Positions 16,976 to 26,145 of a stretch of 64,000 nucleotides of DNA are shown one piece after another. Position 1 is the first letter of the stretch. Each line of letters starts with the position of its first letter. The notes under the pieces are model-generated. The model did no database searches, had not been told where the DNA came from, and saw only the letters and a program-made list of their open reading frames with translations. The DNA comes from an uncultured Clostridia bacterium. GTDB taxonomy: Bacteria > Bacillota > Clostridia > UBA1381. The DNA lies in the NCBI GenBank assembly GCA_947626135.1, contig CANQQZ010000008.1, positions 52,405 through 116,404 of the forward strand, read 5' to 3'. The position numbers and the translations under genes are program-made.

Positions 16976-17722
16976 GTGGCGCTTAAGAAAACTGACACCG
17001 ATATTGACGAGTATGAGCTGTTTTCCGAATATAAGCGCACTCGCGATAAGGAACTGAGGAACAGCATTATAGAGTCATATACATATATAGCGGAGATTCT
17101 TTCGCGCAGATTTGTGAACCGCGGCGTCGAATATGACGATATATATCAGGTGGCATGCATGGGGATAATCCACGCGGTCGATCGTTTCGACCCCGACAGA
17201 GGCGTAAAATTCGCGACATTCGCGACCCCGACCGTGCTCGGTGAAATACGAAAGTATTTTAGGGATAAGGGCTTTTTCATAAAAATTCCGCGCCGTTTAT
17301 ACGAGATATTTTATAAAGCGGAACAAATCAAACGCTCGAAGGCGGGCGAGGTGGAGCCCGATATAAAGGAAATATCACGTATTTTAAATTTGCCGGAACG
17401 GGTTGTGCGCGAAGCCGCGGTGCTCGGGGACGGCTCGTTTATACGCTCTCTTGAGCAGGAGGCTCACGCGGACGGCGCTCTCAATTTGTCAAATGTTCTG
17501 GGCGTGGAGGATAAAAGCTTCCTGATGATTGAGAACAAGGCGTTTATAGATTACGCGCTCGGCTGCCTTACGGGCGCGGAGAGGGAATTTATAAACTACC
17601 GATACTCGAAGGAAATGAGCCAGAAGGAAATTGCCGAAAAGGTGGGTATTTCGCAGATGCAGGTGTCGAGAATGGAGCGGCGTCTGCTCAAAAAGCTGCG
17701 GGATATGTATTTCAGAGATTAA
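16976..17722 (+). CDS. RNA polymerase sigma factor, SigB/SigF/SigG type
   Basis: The 248-residue protein has region 2 with YDDIYQVACMGIIHAVDRFDP and FATFATPTVLGEIRKYFRDKG, region 3 around IPRRLYEIFYKAEQI, and a region 4 helix-turn-helix, SQKEIAEKVGISQMQVSRMERRL. It directs RNA polymerase to a special promoter set. The start is GTG 16976 behind AGGAGGCGGTT. The usual RsbV/RsbW or SpoIIAA/AB partners are absent, and the only operon mate is the membrane protein before it. It could be a stress or late sporulation factor; context does not match sigF or sigG operons. Confidence 0.9.
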   Translation: MALKKTDTDIDEYELFSEYKRTRDKELRNSIIESYTYIAEILSRRFVNRGVEYDDIYQVACMGIIHAVDRFDPDRGVKFATFATPTVLGEIRKYFRDKGFFIKIPRRLYEIFYKAEQIKRSKAGEVEPDIKEISRILNLPERVVREAAVLGDGSFIRSLEQEAHADGALNLSNVLGVEDKSFLMIENKAFIDYALGCLTGAEREFINYRYSKEMSQKEIAEKVGISQMQVSRMERRLLKKLRDMYFRD

Positions 17723-17728
17723 ATAAAG

Positions 17729-17846
17729 CGGCGAATCGCCGCGAAATTGGAATTATCCGCGCGGTTAATGGGGCGCGGATAATACGGTCAGCGTTTTATC
17801 CGCCCACGGTAAACGCGCCGTGATTTTCATTAATATGTGTGGGCGG
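17729..17846 (+). promoter_or_regulatory. Structured leader of pyrE, possible ribosome-site switch
   Basis: Hairpin GCGGCGA/TCGCCGC follows the sigma gene (17729-17742). Next, ATTATCCGCGC (17752-17762) can pair with GCGCGGATAAT (17773-17783), while GCGGATAA there could instead pair with TTATCCGC (17796-17803). The adjoining CCGCCCAC (17800-17807) is complementary to GTGGGCGG (17839-17846), just before the pyrE ribosome site. These pairings exclude one another in part, like an attenuator. No known riboswitch or PyrR site is recognised. Confidence 0.45.
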
Positions 17847-17862
17847 AAAGGCTGTGGGGTTT

Positions 17863-18525
17863 ATGCTTACTAAATCAAAAAAGGAATTTATCGAATTTAT
17901 GATGGGAGCCGACGTTCTCCGGTTCGGCGATTTTGTGACAAAAAGCGGAAGGAACACCCCGTATTTTGTCAATACGGGAAATTACAAAACCGGAGCGCAG
18001 ATCGCGGGACTTTCCAAATTTTACGCCGCGCTCATCAAGGAAACGGTCGGCGATAATTTTGACTGCATGTTCGGACCCGCCTATAAGGGCATTCCGCTTG
18101 CGGCGTCAACGGCAGCGGCGCTCTATAACGAATATGGTATCGATAAGCCGTACTTTTTCAACCGTAAGGAGGAAAAGGACCACGGAGAGGGCGGCTCGCT
18201 TGTGGGATATAAGCCGCAGGATAACGACCGCGTTATAATAATAGAGGACGTTATAACCGCCGGCACAGCCATACGTGAGACCATTCCGGTTTTGACGGGC
18301 GCGGCAAGGGTGACTGTGCCCGATATGTTTATTTCCGTCAACCGCTGCGAGATAGGACAGACTGCCGGGAAAACGGCGGTTATGGAGGTTATGGAGGAGT
18401 TTGGAATAAATGTTCACGCTATTGTGACTGTCGAGGATATTTACGAATATCTTAAAGCCGACGGCGGTTACGCGGACATTCTCGGGCATATGAAGGAATA
18501 TATGAGCAGATATTGCGTATTTTAA
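17863..18525 (+). CDS. pyrE: Orotate phosphoribosyltransferase
   Basis: The 220-residue enzyme of pyrimidine synthesis joins orotate and PRPP to give OMP. The PRPP-binding loop is VIIIEDVITAGTAIRE (about 131-146); GDFVTKSGRNTPYFVNTG and GPAYKGIPLA are the N-terminal substrate regions. ATG 17863 is chosen because it starts the conserved part; GTG 17839 lies in the leader stem. It is followed with 11 bp by an SLH protein gene. No other pyr genes are nearby. Translation may be controlled by the leader structure. Confidence 0.95.
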   Translation: MLTKSKKEFIEFMMGADVLRFGDFVTKSGRNTPYFVNTGNYKTGAQIAGLSKFYAALIKETVGDNFDCMFGPAYKGIPLAASTAAALYNEYGIDKPYFFNRKEEKDHGEGGSLVGYKPQDNDRVIIIEDVITAGTAIRETIPVLTGAARVTVPDMFISVNRCEIGQTAGKTAVMEVMEEFGINVHAIVTVEDIYEYLKADGGYADILGHMKEYMSRYCVF

Positions 18526-18536
18526 GGAGGCTGATT

Positions 18537-19601
18537 ACGATTAAACGGATTGCAATGATATTCGCGGCGATGTTCGCGGCGTTTCTGATACCCGTGTCGG
18601 CGTATGCGTATAACGTGGTGGATTTGCCGGAAACGATGCCGTTTGACGAGGCATTCGGAATATTTTCATCGGACGACATAACAAGCGCGACGATTTCAAA
18701 TTACGCCGACAGACAGTTTGTGGAGCTGACCCGAACGGAAATAGAGTCGCTTTACGATAATTTAAAATCCATGACGCTTTCGCGCGCCATAAATCCCGTG
18801 CCGTTTCGCGGGACCGCGCTGAATTTAACAACAAAAGAGGGCACGAAAAGCTATTATGTAAATTCAGGCGTGGAGCTGGGGCTTTACGGCGAGTCGAATT
18901 ATATATGCTATCTGGCGCAGGATCCGACGGATATGGCGTACCTGACGAATATAGAAACGATGTACCGCGACTCGGCGCAGAAGCAGGGCGGAGAGCAGCT
19001 GTACCGTTCGACGGCAAACGATTTCCTTGTGCTGCCGGCGGACGCGTGGGCTCACACTCCGGCGAGAGAGGCTGCGGCAAACAATCTGCTGCCGTATCAG
19101 TTTACGAAAAAATATCAGAATAACATAACGCGCGAGGAGTTTTGCGTATTGCTTGGTCAGCTTATATGCGCCGTGGGCAATTACGCGGAGCTTGAGGATT
19201 ATTTATCGGATAGGGGCATGGTGTATTACCTGAACGCGTTCGCCGACTGCGAGGGACGGGATCCGTCTATCTTTATGCTCAACGCGCTCGGGATAGTATC
19301 CGGCAAGAACGGTTCCGATTTCGACCCCGACGGCGCGGTTACGCGCGAGGAGGCGGCGGCGTTGCTGTGCCGCACCGGGGAGCAGTTTATGTATATCCAG
19401 ACCTACGGTAATTTGAATTTTGCCGATTCCGCGGGCATATCGCCGTGGGCGAGAATATTCGTTGAATGGGTGAGCGAGCAGAGTATTATGAACGGCTCGG
19501 AGGGATATTTCCTGCCGCAGGATAATTACACGGTTATCCAGGCAATAGCGTCCGTTAACAGATTGTATAAGGTCGCGGAGAGATATCTCGGATTTAATTA
19601 A
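18537..19601 (+). CDS. SLH-domain surface protein, apparent non-ATG start
   Basis: The product of about 354 residues has signal peptide IKRIAMIFAAMFAAFLIPV (cleavage AYA-YNV), an N-terminal domain of unknown type (about 25-170) and two to three S-layer homology-like repeats (about 180-350; GIVSGKNGSDFDPDGAVTREEAAALLCR and WARIFVEWVSEQSIMNG). The ribosome site AAGGAGG is at 18523-18529. The codon at the ideal distance is ACG 18537, which would begin a perfect signal peptide. The first in-frame ATG (18555) is 25 bases from the site and would drop the positive residues. The true start is therefore uncertain. It is probably cotranscribed with pyrE. Confidence 0.8.
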   Translation, partial: TIKRIAMIFAAMFAAFLIPVSAYAYNVVDLPETMPFDEAFGIFSSDDITSATISNYADRQFVELTRTEIESLYDNLKSMTLSRAINPVPFRGTALNLTTKEGTKSYYVNSGVELGLYGESNYICYLAQDPTDMAYLTNIETMYRDSAQKQGGEQLYRSTANDFLVLPADAWAHTPAREAAANNLLPYQFTKKYQNNITREEFCVLLGQLICAVGNYAELEDYLSDRGMVYYLNAFADCEGRDPSIFMLNALGIVSGKNGSDFDPDGAVTREEAAALLCRTGEQFMYIQTYGNLNFADSAGISPWARIFVEWVSEQSIMNGSEGYFLPQDNYTVIQAIASVNRLYKVAERYLGFN

Positions 19602-19660
19602 ATAAATGATACGTATGTAAGCCGCGGACATCGCGGCGTAAGACAAACGCATTTTTCGTT

Positions 19661-19693
19661 ATGGAGCGGACTGAACCGCTCCATATTTTTTTT
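19661..19693 (+). terminator. Terminator after the SLH gene
   Basis: Stem ATGGAGCGG/CCGCTCCAT (19661-19669 with 19676-19684), then eight T. The rest of the 280-bp gap before dctP holds the promoter at 19757-19785. Confidence 0.85.
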
Positions 19694-19756
19694 GCAGCAA
19701 ATTATATTGACCTCCAATCGTTACGTCTGCGGCTATGTTGGCGGCAAAAGAAAATA

Positions 19757-19785
19757 TTGACAAATTTTACAAAAAATTATATAAT
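19757..19785 (+). promoter_or_regulatory. Promoter of the TRAP transporter operon
   Basis: TTGACA (19757-19762), 17-base AT-rich spacer, TATAAT (19780-19785). The leader to dctP is about 90 bases. Confidence 0.8.
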
Positions 19786-19882
19786 ATTCTTAGTGATTTT
19801 GGGGAAAGTTTCATATAATTTTATAAAAGAGTATGGAACGATTCGTAAATTAACGGAAAATATATGAAAAGGAGGACATCAT

Positions 19883-20923
19883 ATGGGTATTTGGAAAAAA
19901 ATAGGCGCCGCGGCGACGATAATCGGAGTAATTGTCGTAGCGGTTATCTTCGTCACCGTATCCCGCGCGAACAGCACGGAGGGAACGCTGATACGGCTTG
20001 CGCACAACCAGGCGGACGGTTCGGAAATCGCGGATACGATCGCGATGTTCGCGGATTTTGTCGCGGAGGATCCGTCGCAGGAGCTGGAGGTGCAGATTTA
20101 TCCGAGCGGCATACTCGGGACGGAGAATGAGGAAATTGAAATGGTTCAGGCGGGCATACTTGACATGGCTAAGGTCGGCTCGCAGACGCTCAGTCAGTTT
20201 GACCAGCGCTACGCCATTTTCTCCGTGCCGTACCTGTTCACCGGACAGGAGCATTATTACAAGGCTATGGAGCAGAGCGAAAAGGTTAAGGAGCTTTTCG
20301 AGGCAACGGCTGACCAGGGCTTTATAGCTATAGGCTACTATGCGAACGGATCCCGCAACTATTATCTGAAGGATGATATATGCGTGGACGACCCATCGGA
20401 TTTGAAGGGTAAGAAAATCCGCTCAATGCCAAGCTCCACATCTATGGATATGATTTCCGCAATGGGCGGAGCTCCGGTGCCCATGTCCGCCGGAGAAACA
20501 TATACGGCTTTGCAGCAGGGAATTGTTGACGGAGCGGAAAACACGGAGCTTGCGCTTACCGTAAACGGACACGAGGACCTTGTAAGCTCGTACACCTATA
20601 CGGAGCATCAGTATTCGCCCGATATTTACATAATCAGCACCGCCGCATGGGAGAAGCTCACGCCGGAGCAGCAGCAGCATTTAAAGGATTCGCTTGCGAA
20701 AACGAACGACAATTTCAAGCAGCAGTACGACCGTATGATGGCTGAGGCTATAGAAGAAGCGAAGGAGCACGGCGTGCATATTTACTATGATATCGACAAG
20801 ACGGCGTTTATTGAATCGGTCAAGCCGATACAGGATGACTTTAAGGCTCTCGGAGACGAGTATAAAGCGCTGTTCGACGATATCGAAAGTTATTCGGACT
20901 TAAAGACGGAGGGGGCACAGTGA
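19883..20923 (+). CDS. dctP: TRAP transporter solute-binding protein
   Basis: The 346-residue DctP-family protein has an N-terminal membrane anchor or signal (about 7-27, IGAAATIIGVIVVAVIF). LAHNQADGSEIADTIAMFADF, MVQAGILDMAKVGSQTLSQF and YGANGSRNYYL-like YYANGSRNYYL follow the family pattern, and LKGKKIRSMPSSTSMDMI contains the arginine that normally holds the carboxylate ligand. It delivers a carboxylate (C4-dicarboxylate or sugar acid) to the DctQM membrane unit. AAAGGAGGACATCAT precedes the ATG. First gene of a three-gene operon. Confidence 0.93.
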   Translation: MGIWKKIGAAATIIGVIVVAVIFVTVSRANSTEGTLIRLAHNQADGSEIADTIAMFADFVAEDPSQELEVQIYPSGILGTENEEIEMVQAGILDMAKVGSQTLSQFDQRYAIFSVPYLFTGQEHYYKAMEQSEKVKELFEATADQGFIAIGYYANGSRNYYLKDDICVDDPSDLKGKKIRSMPSSTSMDMISAMGGAPVPMSAGETYTALQQGIVDGAENTELALTVNGHEDLVSSYTYTEHQYSPDIYIISTAAWEKLTPEQQQHLKDSLAKTNDNFKQQYDRMMAEAIEEAKEHGVHIYYDIDKTAFIESVKPIQDDFKALGDEYKALFDDIESYSDLKTEGAQ

Positions 20924-21405
20924 TGATTAAGATATTGAATAAAATAATTGAGGTAATCATTGCGATTTTGATTGTTCTCATGGTACTGGGTAATTTTTGG
21001 CAGATTTTCACCAGATTTGTGCTGGGTAACGCGGCTGACTGGACAGAGGAATTTTTGCGTTATTCGCTTATATGGCTCACGATGCTCGGCGTACCCTACG
21101 CATACGGAAAAAATCAGCATATCGCGATTGAGTTTATCACGGACAAATTTTCCGCGCGCGGTAAGCTTATAGACGGCATATTTATTCAGGTGCTTATTCT
21201 GCTCATCAGTGTGTTCGTGATGATTTGCGGCGGAGTTATGGTTACGAAGAATGCCGTCGGACAGGTATCGGCTGCGCTCGGTATGCCCATGCAGTTCTAC
21301 TATTTGGGCGTTCCGGTATGCGGCGTGCTGATGATAGTTTACACTCTCCCCAAGCTTATCGGGGATATAAAGGCGCTTGCCGAAACAAAAAAGGAGGGGA
21401 AATAA
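20923..21405 (+). CDS. dctQ: TRAP transporter small membrane subunit
   Basis: The 160-residue protein has four membrane helices, with the DctQ motif NAADWTEEFLRYSLIWLTMLGVPYAYG. The start ATG overlaps the dctP stop (TGATG), with GGAGGGGG upstream, so translation is coupled. It partners with DctM in the sodium- or proton-driven importer. Confidence 0.93.
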   Translation: MIKILNKIIEVIIAILIVLMVLGNFWQIFTRFVLGNAADWTEEFLRYSLIWLTMLGVPYAYGKNQHIAIEFITDKFSARGKLIDGIFIQVLILLISVFVMICGGVMVTKNAVGQVSAALGMPMQFYYLGVPVCGVLMIVYTLPKLIGDIKALAETKKEGK

Positions 21406-22713
21406 ATGGTATTACAAGCTGCTGTAGTTTTACTTATAATATTTTTCCTGACGCTCGCGTTTAAGGTTCCGGTATCATTTTCAATAATCACATCCGCGAT
21501 TGTCACGATAATTATGTTTTTGAGCCCCGGCTTCGGAATGTTTATTTCCGCGCAGAAGCTGGTAACGGGCATTGATTCGTTTTCGCTGCTGGCTGTGCCG
21601 TTCTTCATTTTAGCGGGACAGCTTATGAGCAGCGGAGGAATAGCAAAACGGCTTATTAATCTTGCGATGCTCGTTCTCGGACGCGTTCCCGGCTCTCTGG
21701 CTCTTACCAATATCGCGGGAAACGCCATGTTCGGTTCGCTCTCCGGTTCAGGTATCGCGGCGGCGACCGCCATAGGCGGAGTTATGAATCCTATGGAAAA
21801 GGAACAGGGCTATGACGAGGGCTTTTCCGCGGCGACAAACATTGTTTCCGCGCCCGTCGGACAGCTCATCCCCCCGACCAACGCGCCGATCGTTTACTCG
21901 GCGGCTGCGGGAGGCGTTTCCGTGGCGACGCTGCTTATGGCAGGATGGATACCCGGTCTTATCTGGGCTGCCGTATGTATGATAGTTGTGTTTATATACG
22001 CGAGCAAAAAGGGATACATAGTTAAGAGAACAGAAAAGCTTACGGCGAAAGAGGTTTTTAAAACCCTGTGGGAGGCTATTCCCTCGCTGTTTCTTATAGT
22101 AATCATTATCGGCGGAATACTTTCAGGCAAGTTCACGCCTACCGAAGCGTCAGGCGTGGCTGTAATATACGCGTTCATTCTTGCCGTCTGCGTTTACAGA
22201 AGCATAAAGCTCAAGGACGTTAAACAGGTTCTTGTAAACGCCGGAGTTATGACGACGATAATAATGCTTATAATAGGCGCGTCGTCCGTGCTGTCGTTCG
22301 TGCTTTCGTTCACGGGACTGCCTCAGGCGATAAGCGAAGCGCTTTTGTCCATATCAAACAACAGGATTGTGATTCTGCTTATCATAAACATAATATTGCT
22401 CATTGTCGGCACGTTTATGGATATGGCACCGGCTCTGATGATTTTTACGCCGATTTTCCTTCCGGTCGTAACGAGCCTCGGAGTGGATCCGGTTCAGTTC
22501 GGCGTTATGATGATTATGAATCTTTCCATAGGCACGATCACGCCGCCCGTCGGCAGCGTATTATTCGTGGGATGCTCGGTCGCGAAGCTGAAAATCGAGG
22601 ATGTCATACGGCATATGATACCGTTCTTTATCGCGATTGTACTTGCTCTGCTGGCGGTCACGTTTATTCCGCAGATAAGTCTGTGGCTGCCGTCGGCGCT
22701 CGGCTTGATGTGA
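21406..22713 (+). CDS. dctM: TRAP transporter large permease subunit
   Basis: The 435-residue polytopic protein has about 12 membrane segments. It shows DctM features: FKVPVSFSIITSAIVTI, FILAGQLMSSGGIAKRLI, GSLSGSGIAAATAIGG and VMMIMNLSIGTITPPVGSVL. It is the ion-coupled translocation channel of the TRAP importer. AAGGAGGGGAAATAA precedes the ATG, one codon after the dctQ stop. Strong terminator follows. Confidence 0.95.
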   Translation: MVLQAAVVLLIIFFLTLAFKVPVSFSIITSAIVTIIMFLSPGFGMFISAQKLVTGIDSFSLLAVPFFILAGQLMSSGGIAKRLINLAMLVLGRVPGSLALTNIAGNAMFGSLSGSGIAAATAIGGVMNPMEKEQGYDEGFSAATNIVSAPVGQLIPPTNAPIVYSAAAGGVSVATLLMAGWIPGLIWAAVCMIVVFIYASKKGYIVKRTEKLTAKEVFKTLWEAIPSLFLIVIIIGGILSGKFTPTEASGVAVIYAFILAVCVYRSIKLKDVKQVLVNAGVMTTIIMLIIGASSVLSFVLSFTGLPQAISEALLSISNNRIVILLIINIILLIVGTFMDMAPALMIFTPIFLPVVTSLGVDPVQFGVMMIMNLSIGTITPPVGSVLFVGCSVAKLKIEDVIRHMIPFFIAIVLALLAVTFIPQISLWLPSALGLM

Positions 22714-22728
22714 CGCTGCTATTTTATA

Positions 22729-22771
22729 AAAAAACACGGGGCGGACAGCTTGGTCCGCGCCGTGTTTTTTT
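22729..22771 (+). terminator. Terminator of the TRAP operon (likely bidirectional)
   Basis: A-run, stem ACACGGGGCGGAC/GTCCGCGCCGTGT with loop AGCTTG, T-run to 22771. It also lies 50 bases after the stop of the convergent rhamnosidase gene and could serve both. Confidence 0.85.
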
Positions 22772-22821
22772 ATCCGCGCCTGCTGCGAGGCAGGCGTTTT
22801 GACAGCGGATTATGCGCGTGA

Positions 22822-25800
22822 TTAATTTTCCGCATATGAAAATTCATAGTTTCCCGCGGGCACCTCGTGCGTTTCGCCGCGGAACTCGATAACCGCGGAG
22901 GAATTCGGCGGAATGGTACAGCGAAGCGAGACGATCCCGTCCTTAACGCTCCACGAGCTTTCGATTCTCCCGTATGGTGAATCGTGATATCCGCGCGCGT
23001 ATTTGAGTCCCCCGCCGATAACGGGGGCGATTTTCACTTTTTTGTATCCGGCTTTCAGCGGGGAGATCCCGAGTACGGTTTCAAAAAGCCATTCGCCTAT
23101 CGCGCCGTAGGCGTAATGATTGAAGGAATTCATCTCAACCTTTCCGAATGTATCCGTTTCGGCAATATAGGAATCCCATCTCTCCCATATGGTGGTCGCT
23201 CCGTTTTTGACGCTGTAGAGCCAGCTGGGATTTTTATCCTCGAGAAGCAGCGAATATGCCGCGTCGGCGCTGCCGGTGTCAGTGAGCGCGGGATTCAGAT
23301 GTGCGATTCCGAGGAAGCCGGTCGTAAGCAGACCGGAGCTGCGCTCGACCGCTCGCCGCAGAAACGCCCCCATCTTTATTTTAGTGTCCCCGTCCGCGAG
23401 ACCGAATCGCAGAGCCACCGCATACGCGGTCTGACTGGGCTGATTATCCGTGCCCTCCGCATAATATGTTTCATTAACTCCGTCCTTTGACATTTCGCCC
23501 CAATACGCTATGGAACCGTCATCCTTTACCCATGCCTGACAAAAGGCGCGCTTTATTTTCCCGAACAACGATAAATACATTTTACTGTCCCCATCCTTGC
23601 CGAGGATTTTCGCGATTCTTGACATAAGCTTTAATGTGCGCGCCGAATACGCGGTCGCCGTCAGAATGAACGGGGTGGAATCATCGAATGCGAGGTGATC
23701 GCCTCTGCGCTGCTGGACCTGTATATACGCCTCGTCCGCCAAATCCGATTTTTCCGGAACGGGTTTGCCGTTTACGATGCGCAGCCCCCTGTTGAGCCGT
23801 TCGGGCGACGTCAGATATCCCGCCCATTTTTGCATCGTATCATAATTGTCCCTTAAAATTTTAATGTCCCCGTATGCCCTGTACATTTCCCAGGGAATAA
23901 TTACGGACGCGTCGCCCCATCCGGCGCAGCCGTCGGGACGGTTATCGCCGCCGAGCGGCGCCGTATCGGGTACGGCGCCGTTTTTGTTATAGCGGATCTG
24001 GGCGTCGGAAATATCCGTAAGCCATTTATCCGTAAAGGCGCGTATATTCATATTATAGGCGGCGGTGCGGGAAAAAATCTGAGCGTCACCTGTCCAGCCC
24101 ATGCGCTCATTGCGCTGCGGACAGTCCGTGTATACAAGCAGCGAATTTCCGACCTGCCCCCATACGATATTCCGGTACAATTGATTTACGCCCGCGTCGG
24201 AGCACTCAAATCCGCCCGCCTGCTCGCGCGTGCTGGAGATTGCCAGCCCCTCAACGCTTATTATCCGCACATCCCCGTCTTTAATGTCCCCGCTTATCTC
24301 GACATAGCGGAATCCGCGCGAGGCAAACGACGGAACAAAGGTTTCCGTGCCGCCGCGCAGAATATATGTATCGGTGTTATACGCGGCGCGCAGATTCTTC
24401 AGATATATTTCGCCGCTTTTATAGCACATTTCGCCGTAGCGCAGCTTGACGGACGCGCCGCGCCTGCCCGTTAATGTCACTTTTACTGTCCCCACAAGAT
24501 TCTGTCCCATGTCGTAGACAAAATGTCCGTCCGGGCAGGTATGCGCGGGACGCGCAATTATCCGTGCGTAGATCTCAGCCGCGGGACCGCGCTGAGCTGT
24601 CAGCTTGAATTTTACAGGGCTTGAAAACTCACCGTTCACGGGGGACACCAAATCGTCGTTCGGTATTACGCCGCATTTTTTCCAGACCGGCGACGCGAAA
24701 TTTTTAACGGCAGCCTCGCGGCGGGCGTCATAAAATTCGCCGTTTAAATAATCGTCGTACACTATGGGACCGCAGTCTGTAAATTTCCATGAGCCGTCGG
24801 TCACGATGGTTTTTATGTCCCCGTTTTCGTATGTAAGCACGATTTTTGCCAGAAACGAGTTTTGCTCCCCGTAAACCATCGGCATTCTGCCGTATCCGAC
24901 AAAGCCGCTGTAATATCCGGAGCCGACGGAGGCGGAAATTGTATTTTTGCCGCTTTTTAAAAATCCGGTAACGTCGTAGGTCTGATACATTATGCGCATA
25001 CTGTAATCGGTAAAGCCGGGATTGTAAAAGCTCTTATTGACCCGTTCGCCGTTTATAAACAAATCGTAAACGCCGCGCGCCGAAGCGTAAATCCGCGCGG
25101 ATTTCAAATCCGGGCGCACCTCCGTCTCCGTTCCCACGATTATTGCCGGAACGGCGCTCGTAAGGGCGAATGAGTTTTTAACATACAGCTTTCCGTTTTT
25201 TACGGAGCCCAGATACGAGCAGTTTGTATATTCGTTATCGAAGCCGTCCTCGACAAGCACGACGGGCTCGCCGTCCAGCGCCTCGATTTTCAGATTATCG
25301 TATACCGCGCAGGAACTGCCCTGCTTAAATCCGAACATAAACATACGCTGCCGGTACGGCTTTATCGGCGACGTTTCGGGTATAAGCGGCTGCGCGTCAA
25401 TTATCGTTTTTCCGTTTATCGACAGGGTGAGATTTTCCTTGTTTGCTTCAATGGTTAAATGGCGCGCGGAATTTAGTGTCCCCGATAAAATCACGCTTTC
25501 CGGGATCTCATATCCATCCGCCCGACCGCGTATTTCATATGTTTGGCGCACTCCGGAATCGCGGCTGCCGTCCCATGCATTGTCGCTGCTCTCATAAACG
25601 CGTACCCGGCGGCTTTTTAAATCGATATCGATCAAAAAATAATCCTCGCGGCTGCGCGCGGCTGTAACAATTTTGCACCTGCCGTTTTCGGCTTCAAAAT
25701 CAACGTCTATTTTATAATGCCGCACGCCGCCGACATTACGCGTTTTGTACGGCGCCCCTATCCATTGCGCGCCGCTCCAGGCGGAAAAATCTTCGCAAAG

Positions 25801-26118
25801 CAGCCCGGTTTCAAAATAAGCCGGCTCGCTTTCGTATTCCGCTCCGTTTTCATCCGTAAGAATTACGCGCCAGAAATATCTGCTTGCCGGCAGAAGCTCG
25901 CCGCCGTATTCCACGCCGAACTGTCTGTCAGATATGATTTTGCCGCTGTCCCACAGCACGGTTTTGAAATCAGCGCTCCCGGATACGATCACTCTGTACG
26001 CCGTCTGCGCCGCGCCGGCGGCGTCCGACTGCGTTTTCCATGAAAACATCGGCTTTTCATCGGTGCCTGTCGGATTTGTCATATTATTTACTCTTAAATC
26101 GTAAACCCTTTTGTCCAT
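22822..26118 (-). CDS. GH78 alpha-L-rhamnosidase
   Basis: The 1098-residue protein begins with a fibronectin-like domain (about 5-105; WDSGKI and LLPASRYFWRVIL). An inserted beta-rich region follows (about 115-290), then rhamnosidase N-terminal domains (GVYDLFINGERVNKSFYNPGFTDY), the (alpha/alpha)6 barrel with CPQRNERMGWTGDAQ (acid/base region, about residues 665-680) and TIWERWDSY, and a C-terminal beta domain. It removes terminal rhamnose from plant glycans or glycosides. No signal peptide is seen. ATG 26118 has AGGAG 8 bases upstream and is preferred over 26124. Seven GGGGACAnTAAA-like words recur in its coding strand (see findings). Single-gene unit with a consensus promoter. Confidence 0.92.
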   Translation of the reverse strand: MDKRVYDLRVNNMTNPTGTDEKPMFSWKTQSDAAGAAQTAYRVIVSGSADFKTVLWDSGKIISDRQFGVEYGGELLPASRYFWRVILTDENGAEYESEPAYFETGLLCEDFSAWSGAQWIGAPYKTRNVGGVRHYKIDVDFEAENGRCKIVTAARSREDYFLIDIDLKSRRVRVYESSDNAWDGSRDSGVRQTYEIRGRADGYEIPESVILSGTLNSARHLTIEANKENLTLSINGKTIIDAQPLIPETSPIKPYRQRMFMFGFKQGSSCAVYDNLKIEALDGEPVVLVEDGFDNEYTNCSYLGSVKNGKLYVKNSFALTSAVPAIIVGTETEVRPDLKSARIYASARGVYDLFINGERVNKSFYNPGFTDYSMRIMYQTYDVTGFLKSGKNTISASVGSGYYSGFVGYGRMPMVYGEQNSFLAKIVLTYENGDIKTIVTDGSWKFTDCGPIVYDDYLNGEFYDARREAAVKNFASPVWKKCGVIPNDDLVSPVNGEFSSPVKFKLTAQRGPAAEIYARIIARPAHTCPDGHFVYDMGQNLVGTVKVTLTGRRGASVKLRYGEMCYKSGEIYLKNLRAAYNTDTYILRGGTETFVPSFASRGFRYVEISGDIKDGDVRIISVEGLAISSTREQAGGFECSDAGVNQLYRNIVWGQVGNSLLVYTDCPQRNERMGWTGDAQIFSRTAAYNMNIRAFTDKWLTDISDAQIRYNKNGAVPDTAPLGGDNRPDGCAGWGDASVIIPWEMYRAYGDIKILRDNYDTMQKWAGYLTSPERLNRGLRIVNGKPVPEKSDLADEAYIQVQQRRGDHLAFDDSTPFILTATAYSARTLKLMSRIAKILGKDGDSKMYLSLFGKIKRAFCQAWVKDDGSIAYWGEMSKDGVNETYYAEGTDNQPSQTAYAVALRFGLADGDTKIKMGAFLRRAVERSSGLLTTGFLGIAHLNPALTDTGSADAAYSLLLEDKNPSWLYSVKNGATTIWERWDSYIAETDTFGKVEMNSFNHYAYGAIGEWLFETVLGISPLKAGYKKVKIAPVIGGGLKYARGYHDSPYGRIESSWSVKDGIVSLRCTIPPNSSAVIEFRGETHEVPAGNYEFSYAEN

Positions 26119-26145
26119 TGCCATTCTCCTTTACGGATTTCCTTT

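Noticed and set aside
19661..19867. 68-residue plus-strand frame
   Set aside because: It covers the terminator and the TRAP promoter and has no ribosome site.
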